NCBI RefSeq assembly: GCF_025698545.1
Contig: NC_068569.1
Location: forward strand, 21,018,001-21,082,000
Source: Gossypium raimondii
Taxonomy: Eukaryota > Streptophyta > Magnoliopsida > Malvales > Malvaceae
Direction: 5' to 3'
DNA: 64,000 nucleotides
Shown: positions 50,008-61,900 of the stretch, piece after piece
Layout: every line of letters starts with the position of its first letter
Position numbering within the stretch: the first letter of the stretch is position 1
Notes under the pieces: generated by a model
Databases searched by the model: none
What the model was told of the DNA's origin: nothing
What the model saw: only the letters and a program-made list of their open reading frames with translations
Position numbers and translations under genes: made by a program

Positions 50008-51696
50008 TCTTTATACTGGCTGTGCATTGGATGGTTTTCCAATACACACACACACTATACCTTTCTATCTATCTATATCTATATAGACATTTCTTTGGTG
50101 GTAAGGTGGTGTATGAAAAGCCATTGAATGATGTGTTTACTGTGAAACTGTACATGATGTTGGCATAGCCATGAGGTCTGAGGGCTCTTTTTGTTTGCAC
50201 TTCTAGTGCATTTTGGAGGCAGATGTGTTCAGCCAAAAGGTGCTAATTTAGTTCAAATAGAACTGTGTAAGGAGTTTGTATCTTTTGACTTCTGGCATTA
50301 ACAAATGCCATATACAGTGCTGAACTGTAAATATGTGTGTGTGCATATTTTTCACTTTCCTTTTCCTTCTATGAGTGTATTTTTAGTGAGCAATCTTAGA
50401 GATACCTTATACTTTATATTATGAATGTATTTAAGCCCAATGCTTCAGAGAAATGCAGACATAGTATTTCTGGTTGATTAAATCTGCATTTATATTTATA
50501 TTTAATCTTTGCTGTTGTGAGGTGGGTTTTCTATGGTTTTATTTGATAGTACATGTGTATATTTATCACCCCTTTTTTCTTCTATGAGCATATTTGGCAT
50601 CGAGTTCACATTCCCTAAACACGCTTGGATGTTAGTTTGCTCATCAACCTGCCCTGCCCAATGATGAATACTTGTATAGGCTTAGAGGTGCCCACGTCAT
50701 TGTTATTAGCCTCCATCCTCTCTACTATTTGTTATCTCTAGTTTTGGCTTCTTCTTTTTCTTCTTCTCTCTTCGTTGTCGCAGTTGTTGTTGTTATTATT
50801 ATTACTATTATTTTTATTATGATTTGTTAGTCCTTTTGACTATTGATGGCAATGGAAGTAGAGGATGTGGAAAGGTTATCAATGAAACTAAATAGTCTCA
50901 CCATTGATGAATTTCTTAGAACTATTGAGTTCTGACCTCTGAGGGCATTGCAGGTTCTGTCACTGTATGATATCTGAAGATGAAATGAAATGTTTTGATT
51001 TTCATTGCTGAAGAGTTTGTTTTTGGGCATGGACAGGAGAAGTAACAGAAAATGTACTTGCTTTCTAATCTCCTATACTAGAGTAGAGGTGAATGTTATC
51101 TGTTGAAATTAATGCATGATCACCCTGCATAGCAATGTTGGCATTTCTGTTTTGTTGCATATAATATTATTATAATAATTTTTATTAAATTTATTTTTCT
51201 TAAAATACTTTTGATTGGATTTGTTGTCAATGAGATCGACCTCTTTCTTGTTCGACCTCAACTAGTATTTTCTATGCTCATTACCTGGTAATACTTGAGA
51301 AAGCATGTAATCTCAGTGATTCATTTTGGTTATATTCAATCTTTCACTTCTTTTTATTCCTTAATCAATTTCAAATGCTTTGACATGTGGCCAATTATGA
51401 TACGGAGGGTATTTTGCTTTATTTGAACTATATCCTCCTTTTAAATTGTTTTTATAGGCTGTTCAGGGTTTTCGAAGCTTGATTAGAGCCTTTTCTGACC
51501 ATTGTGCTTTTTGCTGTCTCAGTATATTCTCTTTTAGTAGATCATAGTGCTTTCCTCATGATGTTATGTAGGATTTTAGAAACTTGTCTTGGTTTAATCT
51601 AGACCTGCTGCCATTATTTTGCCCAATGATGGAAAACTCAATTTTGATTGGATTGTTCTCGTTTTCGATTCATCTTTGGCTTTTGCACTCCACCTC

Positions 51697-51702
<6 letters not shown>

Positions 51703-51741
<39 letters not shown>
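51703..51741. repeat. (CT)n microsatellite
   Basis: A CT tract with one GT interruption, homologous in position to that at 49976. Confidence 0.95.
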
Positions 51742-51742
<1 letters not shown>

Positions 51743-52720
51743 TCACCACACATGTTATCTCCATTGGCAATATGTTGGGTATATTTCCCACACGCATATA
51801 TATATACATACATATATAGATTTCTTTGGTGGTCAGGTGGTGTGCAAAAAGCTATTGATGAAGGTGATTACAGTGAAAAGTACATGATCTTGACATAGCT
51901 ATGAGTTCTGAGGGCAATCATTTTGGTTGCAGTTTTAGATAGTTGTCAAAGGAAGATGTCTTTAATCACCCCCAAAAAGATGGTAATTTAGTCTGTATAA
52001 TGTGTGTATATATTTGAGCTTCTGGCATTAATAAATGCTGTCTGAAGTGCTGAACTATAAACTCGTGCTTGTGTATTCTATACCTTTTCCCTCGAGTGTG
52101 CTTTTCCATGCTGTCTTATCTTGCTTATGCTTGTTTTATAAATGTGTCATTAATGCATCAGAGAAATTGCAAACTATAGGATTTATGGTTGATAAATGTC
52201 TATGCGTAAGAGCATTGACCATTCTTTTTATTTTTCTGTTTCTGTTGTCCTTGTTGCTGCCATTGGTAGTAGAGGATTTGGAAAGGTTATCAATGAAATT
52301 AAATAGCACAGCATCGCTGATGAACTGTTTAGAGTTATGGAATTCTGACCTTTGAGAGCGTTGCAAGTTCACTGTATGATTAAGTATTTGAAGATGAAAT
52401 GTTTTGGTTTTAATTTTAGCATCTCTCCCATTGTCTATGGTAATGAATCATTTTACCACCTGTATGTACAGATTTGTTTTGTGGTCAGGTGGTGTGTGAA
52501 AAGTGAATGCGTTTACATGATGTTGACATAGCCATGAGTTCTCAGCGCACCTGTTGGTTGCAGTTTTAGAGATTAGAAGATGCTAATTTAGTGGGAATAG
52601 AACTGTGTATAACTTGGGGCATTTAATAAATGCTGTGTACAGTGCCCAACTATAAACAAATGCTCCTGTATTTTTCACTCTCCTTTCTCCCGAGTGTACT
52701 TATCCACGCTGTCTTTGAGT

Positions 52721-53389
52721 TATTATATTATTACAATATCAATGTTTGGGCTTAGGCTGATAGATCTCTTCCTAAACCAAATGTACAATGCGAACTTTTG
52801 CCTTATCTACTATTAATGGTTTGTAACTTTGAATATAAAATGCAACTAGATTATGATATAGTCAAATAATATATTATAATTTTATATAAAAATTTTATTA
52901 ACTTTAATTATTATAGAACATAATTGATTACTCATTAAAATATAAAAAATAAAAAAGACTCATGAGACCGTAATATTCTGGTGTTCATTGAATTAGTGAT
53001 TATTTATTGATTTTATATAAAACTAAAAACATTTTCATGTGTAATGAGTACAGATGGTGTTTTTCTGTTTTATTCTAAAACAAAATCCGATCTATGAAGA
53101 ATTTTGTTTGAGTAGGCAATAAAATTATGTTATTATGTTTGAATACCCATTTAAATTTATTAATGCTTTTGAATATTTGAGCAGACACGACAACTTTAAT
53201 TGTATTTTGAAGTACAACAAAGTATGTAATTTAGTTACTGGTTGGTTTTGGTATATATTATCAAAATAGTTTGTATTCATGAGTTGATTGCGTATATTGA
53301 CTTTTATTATTAAATAATATTGTGCGATTATTGAAGTCATCAACAATAAAGAACAAATGAATTAGTAGAAAATGACAAGTAGAGTTGTA
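52721..53389. other. AT-rich intergenic DNA, nothing recognised
   Basis: No supported reading frame. The minus frame 53125-53346 has no family resemblance. Confidence 0.4.
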
Positions 53390-54180
53390 TACTCATAATT
53401 TTATTTCTTTAACAAACAAATAAAAATAAATAAGCGAGGCAAGCTAAAATTAAAAGTAAAACAAAATAACAATAAATAAGAAAATGTGAGAAAATCAATG
53501 AATAAAAACTATGTCAAACCAAATTCTTCATTTGATTCAAGGGTTTAATCATTTATGCAAACATGAATTTTAATGTTCTTTAATAAACTGGTTATAGTTA
53601 GCGACGATCGACTAGTAATCTAATCTCTTATTATCTTCTCGATAATCAATACAATTGCCATTAAATACTTCATTGTTAACAAACAACCCTACAACGGTCG
53701 CTTGAGAATTTAATTTATCAATAGCCTTAAGAACGAAAGACAATCAATGCTTATTTAAGTTAGATTGCATGTCCACATTGCACAAATAATCACGCAATTA
53801 TCACAAATATTATAAATCAATTGATGGACCAATTATCTAATTGAGAAGATAATTATTTTAAGCTATCAAATACCGGTCGAATATTTAACAAACTCGAATA
53901 ATTGTAATTAAACCAAAGGACATGCAAATGCTAAAGAGCAAAGAAATATTAAGAACAATTCAATCTCACAAACCTGTCGAATCAAAACTTCGAATTAACT
54001 AGAAAAGAGAGTTTAGAAACTCATAAAACAACAAAAAAAACTGAGAATGGTTAGGTCTAAGTCTCCCTAATCTTATTCTAATGATGTCTATTTGTAGAAA
54101 AAAATAATATAACAAAGAAAATGCAAAACTACCTTTAATTAAATAAAGCAAGGTTTTTGATTATTTTCGTGTCAAACTTT
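53390..54180. repeat. Possible retroelement remnant, unclassified
   Basis: This block has a composition distinct from its neighbours, and its style resembles dispersed non-coding retroelement sequence (for example GACGATCGACTAGTAATC and CAAACCTGTCGAATC). I find neither LTR ends nor a coding frame, so the call is tentative. Confidence 0.25.
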
Positions 54181-54602
54181 CAAGCCGTTTTTTGACATAT
54201 TCTTGACATTTTTAATATATATTTTTAATATTATAACATTAAAACTTAAAATAAAGAAATAATATTTGAAATGAGCTATATATTTAATAATCCCAAATCA
54301 TTTTTATTAGATGAAATATATTAATCTTTTTACTCTCGGCATAATTCTTTTTACACACTATTGTAATTAATCTTTTCCTTTTATTAAACTAAAATATTAA
54401 TTTACTTATATATAAATTTCTGGGATTAAATTATAAAATTGTGAAGAATACAGGTTAAATTTTAACCTTTAATATTTGATAAGCATCAATGGGTAAAAAC
54501 TTGAGAAGTAGAAGGAAAGACCAGACCACCTCTTCATTTTGTTCAGTATCTATCTGTCTCAGATTCAATATTGTGTTCCAAGCGGGGGATGCATGTTTCA
54601 AG

Positions 54603-56005
54603 GTCAGTACACTTTTCTTTTATCCTCTTTTTCGCTATTGATTCGTATCACTGCATGGAAGATCTGTCTGCTTTAAATTTCAATTTCAGATGGTTCAGAG
54701 AACTACACATTTTTCTTTTATTTTTTAATTTAGTCCAGAACTTATTGAAATGCATCAGTTATTTTTTATTTTTCACTTTGGAAATTTCCTTTCACTAATG
54801 CCATCAAAAGCATTTTTTGGGGGCTTAATTTGAAGAACAACTCTTTCTCGCTTTCTTCATATGGACATGGCTGCTTATGTAGTTAGGGCTTTTAATGAAG
54901 ATCAGTTTGGTTAAAACCACAAATCATGGGTAGATATTTGAGGGGTTTTTTTTTTTTGCAAGCTTTGACCTTGCTTCCTTTGTCTCCTTGGCATATGATT
55001 TTTCATGTAATTGATTAATTAGCTGTAGTTTACAATAAAAAAACTTGTGGTTTGTTGGGAGTAATAGTAGTTAAAAATCGTTTTTTTTTAAATTGCTTAA
55101 TTTATTTTCTTGGTGACCATTTAATTCAACTTTCATGCGTTTTTGTTGGTTGCACTTTATCTGTTTCTTCCATCAATGTGAGCATCGTCTGTCTTCTTCA
55201 ACTACTGCTGTCTGTTAGCAAGACTTGTCAGTGTTCTGTTTCTTTTAATCCTAGCTTGCAATTTATTCGTGTTTCCTGGTAACCCTTAATGCTTCATTTT
55301 AGCAGTTTTCTTTTCTTTCTTTTTTTTGGAGTCATTGCCTCAGGTAGTTTCATTGATTTTCATTTTGAAACTCCATTGTTGTTTCTGCCAAACCTGTTCT
55401 AGTTGTCTTTTATTCCTTAAGGTGTGTGTATTGGCTTTTATGAAAATTATGAGCGTCACTACCATTTCATTCTGACAATAATGAATCTCAAGGGTTTTCC
55501 ATAAAAGATCTCACGGATTATAGATCTTTCAACTAGTGGAATTTTTTCTCATTTCTGAAATTTATTGTAAAATGCTTTAGATGCGGCATGCTATTGATTT
55601 TCTTGGACTGAATATAAGATGATTGATTAAAGGTATAATGCAGCCTGGCTATTTACTTTTAAATTGCGATTTTCCATATTCGATAAAGAAATTTTAAACT
55701 AGAGTTTCTTCTTAAATGAATGCATTCTATTATTTGAATGGGGCTTTTTTTAATCTTGTCTTGAATGTGTACTACATAATTGGGGTCACATACTACAGAA
55801 ATCCTTGGGCTGTTGTTTTCTTCTATATTGACTACAGTATAGAAATGTTTATGCCACAGCTTCTGCTATTGCTGTCATTACTATTGTAATAGTGGCCTAT
55901 ACGGCTTGTTCCAATAGTTGCCAATTTGTTAGGACTTTCAATAAATACATATGCGGTTTACATTTGGTCTAATGGTATCTCCATGTATTATATCTTGTGT
56001 TGCAG
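54603..56005 (+). other. Inferred 5' UTR intron of the methyltransferase-like gene
   Basis: The donor TTTCAAG|GTCAGT at 54603 and the acceptor TGTTGCAG ending at 56005 enclose about 1.4 kb of T-rich, intron-like DNA. The probable leader exon is about 54490-54602. The coding exon starts downstream at 56260. This is motif-based; a separate small transcript is possible. Confidence 0.4.
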
Positions 56006-56259
56006 TTTTCCAATACAATAGCATAGGAGATCCTTACATTCATACCAGTTCAAAGCAAGATTGCTGCAATCTTATGCTAATACTACTAAAGCAGAATATC
56101 TTGTAAATAGAAGAGGAAAGGAAAATTTTGAGAAATGAAAATAGCCCTCTCTCTCCTTATAAACAGATTCTATTGTGGTTGTCAGACTCTGCATTTTTAG
56201 TGGAGAAAGAGACCAACAGAATACTGGGGTAAAAATTTTGACCACGGAGGAAAACCAAA

Positions 56260-56952
56260 ATGGAAAAACAGATTCAAAAATTCCAAAATGAGGTATCTTT
56301 TGTATCAATTACCATAGCAACACTTATCATCACCTTCCTCTTCCTCCAAACCCCCAAAACATGCATCCCACCAAGTGCTCTCCAAAAGCCTCACTTGAGA
56401 TTCCCCAACTCGACCTGTGACTCTACCCCTCGCCACCACCTTCCTCTTTCCAAGAAGAATGCCCGCCTCTGGTCCTCCAAATCTTGGACGACCCGGGTCT
56501 CTTCCTTTGTTCAATTCTTCACCCAACTGTACCAAAATGGTCTCTTAAAGAACCACTCCAAGGTCCTGTGTGTCTCTGCTGGGGCTGGCCATGAGGTCAT
56601 GGCTCTATCCAAAATGGGTCTTAAGAATGTTATAGGTGTTGAACTGATAGAATCCTTGCCTTTGGTTAGCAGGGCCAATCCCCATAATCTTCCCTTCTTT
56701 GATGGGGCTTTTGATGTTGCCTTCACTGGTCATTTGATGGCGGCCTTGTATCCCTTGCGGAATGCAGAGGAGATGGAGAGGACTGTCAGAAATGGTGGAG
56801 TGTGTGTGGTGGTTGTGGATGAATGTGGTGAGGAGGAAGTCAAGGAGATTGTTAGGTTGTTTAGGAGGTCTCGGCTGCTCAGCTCTTCTGATGTTACCTT
56901 GAATGGAAGGAGAGTAACAAGAATTATAATGAGAAAAAAAGCTTCTGATTAA
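56260..56952 (+). CDS. Membrane-anchored SAM-dependent methyltransferase-like protein
   Basis: A single-exon frame of 230 aa. Residues about 12-30 are a hydrophobic segment (VSFVSITIATLIITFLFL), likely a signal anchor. A Pro/Ser/Thr-rich stretch follows to about residue 65. The rest is a methyltransferase type 11 fold: glycine motif VLCVSAGAGHEV (102-113), the acidic end of the second strand in VIGVELI (124-130), and FFDGAFDVAFTGHL (146-159) as the strand that normally follows the SAM pocket. AEEMERTVRNGGVCVVVVD (169-187) corresponds to the late helix and strand. The glycine motif has Ser-Ala-Gly-Ala-Gly instead of the usual Gly-x-Gly start, a variation seen in this plant subfamily as I recall it. 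Substrate is unknown, with Golgi or ER location suggested by the N-terminal anchor. Base composition is coding-like and there are no breaks. Confidence 0.88.
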   Translation: MEKQIQKFQNEVSFVSITIATLIITFLFLQTPKTCIPPSALQKPHLRFPNSTCDSTPRHHLPLSKKNARLWSSKSWTTRVSSFVQFFTQLYQNGLLKNHSKVLCVSAGAGHEVMALSKMGLKNVIGVELIESLPLVSRANPHNLPFFDGAFDVAFTGHLMAALYPLRNAEEMERTVRNGGVCVVVVDECGEEEVKEIVRLFRRSRLLSSSDVTLNGRRVTRIIMRKKASD

Positions 56953-58977
56953 TCTTTTTTATACTGCAGTGATCTATATGTGTTCATTTGTGTATATTTG
57001 TTGGTTACAGTATCGTAGTATTGTTGTTATGAATGGAAAAAACTTGAATTCTGAATGCTGGTGATACAAACAGGTAGAAGCAGAACTGAAAAAAGCCTTG
57101 AAATTTGTTGAGAATCTTGAGATACCTCAGATACTTACATAGTGAGGTGAAAGCTGAAGGTAGGCCTGGCAGGCTGATTTGTTTTTGGCAGTTTCTTGTA
57201 CAATTAAATTTGTTATTCCCAAGGCTTTAAGTGTTCCAGTTGGTTTTGCCTGTGGTCTTTGATTCATGTTTTTTATATTGAAATGATATGAAACTAGTTT
57301 CTGAAAACAATTGCTCCTATGCAAATGGGCTTGTATTTCCTTTAAAAATGTCAGGCATCGATGTCCTGAGGAAAGATTGCAAAGATCTGCATTGATTTAA
57401 ACTGTTTCTAGCTGGTGTTTTTCTTTGAATGAAAGTCATCGAACTGGTGTTTATGTTAATTAATGCAGTAATATTCCATCCACTAGGGATTGTGTGATTT
57501 GGGTAGCATATTGTAGCTAAAGGAGAGTGAAAGAAAGACTTGGAAAGGTGCTGTAATTCATTTATTTTTTGAGTGGCAGTCCCTTAATCCATGAAGATGC
57601 GTGTTAAGTTCAATGCTTTTGTTATCACAGATTGTCATTTTCAAGCAGCCAATTGTTCCCAATTCAGGCTATCCAATTAAAGACGTAATTGCTAACACCA
57701 AAATATTCCAAATATTTGTTTATTCTGGACAAATTTTCCTTAAAGTAGAGCATTAGTTGATGTTTGAAGATGAATATTGCAGGAGCCTGTTCATATGTAA
57801 GGGAAAAGTTACAGTGTATGGGATATTACATGCTATTTAAAACAAACTACAAACTTACTGATTTTACAGTGATGGACTGAAACTCACCTAAGGGTGAAGA
57901 CTCTGGATTCTGGGTTTTCTGGTTGTTTAAGAGATGGAGTTTCATGGCTTGGTCAACAACAACCTTTGATTTGGTAGCTTATTATAACTGTGAAAAGCTA
58001 TTTAAATCTCCGTACTCGAAATTTAGAACACGACACTTTGTTGAGCTATATTCAACCTGCTTCTTAATATCAAAAGCTCAGTTGAACTCTGCTGTAGGCA
58101 ACATCTGTCTTAAGCTGTACTCAATGACTGCTCTACTCTAAGGAAGCCTCGCCTTGATCAACAATGTGAAGTACTTGGCAGAACTGAACACTTCTAGGTA
58201 ACTAATAAGTGTTTGCAAGCTTCTGTTTACTTGATTTATTCTTATTTGTTGCATTTTGATTCCTAATTAGTTGCTTTAAAAGCAGAAATTATCATTTCCA
58301 GTTTGCTTTGTATTCCACAGTAAAGGGTATGATTATTGAGCATATTTTTGCATCTTGAAATCCTTGGACTAACTTTTATCGTGCATGCTGTATCCAGTAG
58401 ATGGATGATGATTGATTTTAGTGTTGGATGTGTATGGTTCAGACATGACATCTTTTCTACCCCCTCTCCTTTAGACTCCCTTAACAATAACTTGTATGAC
58501 TATTGTTGAAGGAAAGCTGAGGGACTAACTCCCTCTGCTTTATCCCATTTCTTGATAATATGCAGAGCAAAGGCATGGGTGGTGGAACATAACATATGCA
58601 GACTCCAGAGGAAGCAAATTCAACTACCAAACGGGCTTGGAGGGGCTGCCAGAACAGAACACTCTGCTCCTTACAACTCCCCAGCGGCTGTATAAACTCC
58701 CATGATTGAATGCTTCTCGTTTTGAAGTTGAGCCAGGTCAGGCTCCAATTGAGAAAAGCTTCTTCTTGTTGCACTAACTTTCATGAAGAATTTTATCCAA
58801 AAATCATAATAGTTATATGTTTATTGAGGTACAACATTTAGTGTTAAAGCCGTGAACAATGCAAACCACAATGAGATTAAAATTTTCTCAGAAGTGAGAA
58901 GTCAACGGTATTGTCTGAGTGCAGACTCAAAGGTTATCATCAGTGTATAAATGGAGAAATACTAAATGCTAGCAATT
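56953..58977. other. Converging 3' regions of two genes
   Basis: The left part is the 3' UTR of the methyltransferase-like gene and the right part is that of the minus-strand repeat protein. A minus-strand AATAAA (58820-58825), about 155 nt past the stop at 58978, is a plausible poly(A) signal for the latter. Open frames at 57127, 57923, 58263 and 58481 are short and unrecognised. Confidence 0.5.
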
Positions 58978-61900
58978 TCATCTTTTTCTTGCTTTAAGTA
59001 ATTTAATGACTATCACAATGAGAGAGACAAGAAATGCTGATCCTGCAAACATTAAGGGTTTCTGCAGTTTAGTCTTTTTGGGCTTCTCCTCCGTAGCTGG
59101 TCCCTCGATTGGACCTTTATCTTTGTCAGTGTCTATTTCAGGAGATGTCGTAATTCCATATTCTTCCTCATCGGTTTCTTCTCCAATTTCATCCTCTGTA
59201 CCCTCAGTTTCATTTTCCTGATCTAATTCTTGTTTATCTGATTCATCTTCAAGTTGCTGCTCAGTGTCATCTTCCTTTGGCTCTTGATCAGGTCCAGGTT
59301 CCATTAAAGATTGTTCAGAAGTTAAATCTTCTGCTTGATGATACTCATCTCTAATTCTTTTATCTTCATCTTGAATTGGTGGTAAACTTGGTAACTCTGA
59401 TTGTTGAGTTGCTTGACCTGCTGTATCCTCTGTTTCTTCTGCCCATGGCTCTTCCTGTACTTCTTCAACCTTATGAATCTCATCAGGAGGTTCCTTTTCT
59501 TGGAGTTCTTTGTTTGCTGCCACCTCTGTCAACGGTGGTTCAAGTTCACTTACCTCAGGCTCCATTATTTCTGGTTCTGGAGATGCTTGTTGAGCAGCTG
59601 ATGCGACCTTCTGTTCAGGGATTTTTTCTGGTGGTGTTTCCTTAACCTTATGAGTTTCCTCCACTGCTTCAACCTCGTGTTCTTCAGGTTCTGTTTGCAT
59701 TACCTCTTCTTCAGCATTTTCAGGTTCGCCATGAATTGCATTTTCCACTTCCTTTGTTTCTTCCTTCTCAATCTTCGCTCCAATTTCTTCCTCTTTTTCA
59801 GACTCAGATTCCTCTGGTTCTTTCTCAAAACTAGTTTGGTTCCCAACCTCTTTACAAGCTTCAGCTTGCGATTGATCAATTTCATCAGTACTTTGAATCT
59901 TTCTCTCGACAGTCTTCTCCTTAGGTACCTCTTCAAGTTCCTTATTTTCAACCAACTTTGGTTTTGGTACCTTTTCCTCAAGCCTTTCCTCTTTGGTTGC
60001 CTTTCCAGGTTCCTTCTTCTCAACCAACTTTAGTTTTGGTACCTTTTCCTCAATACTCTCCCCTTTGGGTTCCTCTTCAGGTTCCTTAGTTTCAACCAGC
60101 CTTGATTTTGGTACATTTTCCTCAACACTCCCCTTCTTGGGTGTGTCTTCAGGTTCCTTCTTCTCGATCAACTTTGGTTTCCATACCTTCTTCTTAATAC
60201 TCTCCACCTTAGGTATCTCTCCAAGTTCCTTCTTCTCAACCAACTTTGATTTTGGTGCTTTTTCCTCAACCCTCTCTTCCTTGGGTGCCTCATCAGGTTT
60301 CTGCTTCTCAACCAACTTTGGTTTTGGTACCTTTTCCTCATCGGTCTCCACCTTGGGTAACTCTTTAGGTTCCTTATTCTCAATCAACTTTGGTTTCGGT
60401 AATTTCTTTTCAACACCCTCCACCTTGGGTATCTCTTCAGGTTCCTTTTTCTCAACCAACTTTGATTTTGGTACTTTTTTCTCAACAGTCTCCCCCTTGG
60501 GTACCTCTTTAGGTTCCTTCTTCTCAACCAACTTTGGTTTTGATACCTTTTCCTCAACACTCACCCCCTTGGATGCATCCTCAGTTTCCTTCTTCTCGAT
60601 CAACTTCGGTTTTGAAACCTTCTTCTCACCACTCTCCACCTTGGGTATCACTCCAAGTTCCTTCTTCTCGACCAACTTTGGTTTTGGTACCTTTTCCTCA
60701 ACATTCTCCCCCTTTGATGCATCTTTAGGTTCCTTCTTCTCGATCGACTTTTGTTTTGGCACCTTCTTCTCAACACTCTCCACCTTGTGTACCTCTTCAG
60801 GTTTTTTCTTCTCAACCAACTTCAGTTTTGCTACTTTTTCCTCAACATTCTCCCCTTGGGATGCCTCTTCAGGTTTCTTCTTCTCAACCAACTTTAGTGT
60901 TGGTACTTTCGCCTCACCAGTCTCCACCTTGGGTACCTTTTCAGGTTCCTTCTTCTCAACCAACTTTGGTTTTGGTACCTTTTCCTCAACAATCTCCACC
61001 TTGGGTGTATCTTCAGGTTCCTTTTTCTCGATCAACTTTGGTTTTGGTGCCTTCTTCTCAACACTCTCCACCTTGGGTACCTCTTCAAGTTTTTTCTTTT
61101 CAACCAACTTTGCTACTTTTTCCTCAACACTCTCCCCCTTGGGTGCCTCTTCAAGTTTCTTCTTCTCTACCAACTTTGGTTTTGGTACCTTTTCCTCAAC
61201 ACTCTCCACCTTGGGTACCTCTTTAGGTTCCTTCTTCTCAACCAACTTTGGTTTTGGCACCTTTTGCTCAACACTTTCCTCCTTGGGTACCTCTTCAGGT
61301 TTCTTCTTTGCAGCCATCATCTGTTTTGGCACCTTCTCAGGTTCAGCCTCCTTTTCGACCAACTTTGGTTTGGGCATCTTTTGCTGAATGCTTTCCTCGG
61401 TTACCTCTTTAGGTTTCTTCTTTTCGGACAACATCAGTTTTGGTACTTTCTCAGCTTCAGCTTCAGCGTCGACCAACTTTGGTTTTGGCACCTTTTGCTC
61501 AACACTTTCCTCCTTGGGTATCTCTTTAGGTTTCTTCTTTTCTGCCAATATCAATTGCGGTACCTTCTCTTCTTCAGCTTTGAGCAACTGTGGTTTTGGC
61601 ACCTTTTGCTCAACACTTTCCTCCTTGGTTATCTCTTCAAGTTTCTTCAGTTCAGCCATCATCTGTTTTGGTACCTTCTCAGCTTCAGCCTCCTTTTCGA
61701 CCAAATTTGGTTTGGGCACCTTTTGCTCAATGCTTTCCTCCTTGGTTACCTCTTCAGGTTTCTTCTTTTCAGCCAACGTCAGTTTTGGTACCTTCTCAGC
61801 TTCAGCTTCAGCATCGACCAGCTTTGGTTTTGGCCCCTTTTGCTCAATGGTTTCCTCCTGTACCTCTTCAGGTTTCTTCTTTTCGGCTAGTTTTGGTACC

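Larger units (their letters stand above)
48340..52720 (+). repeat. Non-coding region of repeated modules
   Basis: Related blocks recur in order. The phrase CATAGCYATGAGNTCTGAGG or a close variant is at about 48965, 50162, 51891 and 52524, with a shorter form at 48389. CAATGATGGAAAACTCA or similar is at about 48687, 49905 and 51620. A block with AAAGGTTATCAATGAAA is at about 50870 and 52283. A block with GCTGAACTATAAA is at about 50320, 52050 and 52650. The two largest copies are about 49470-51050 and 51310-52430, followed by a third partial copy to 52720. Open frames here differ between copies, carry CT and CA tracts and are not conserved, so the repeats look non-coding. They could be a transcribed non-coding locus or long introns of a gene I cannot see. 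Confidence 0.6.

Noticed and set aside
51584..51898. Open frames across the CT microsatellites (also 49837-50168)
   Set aside because: The dipeptide runs come from CT repeats and the frames are not kept between module copies.
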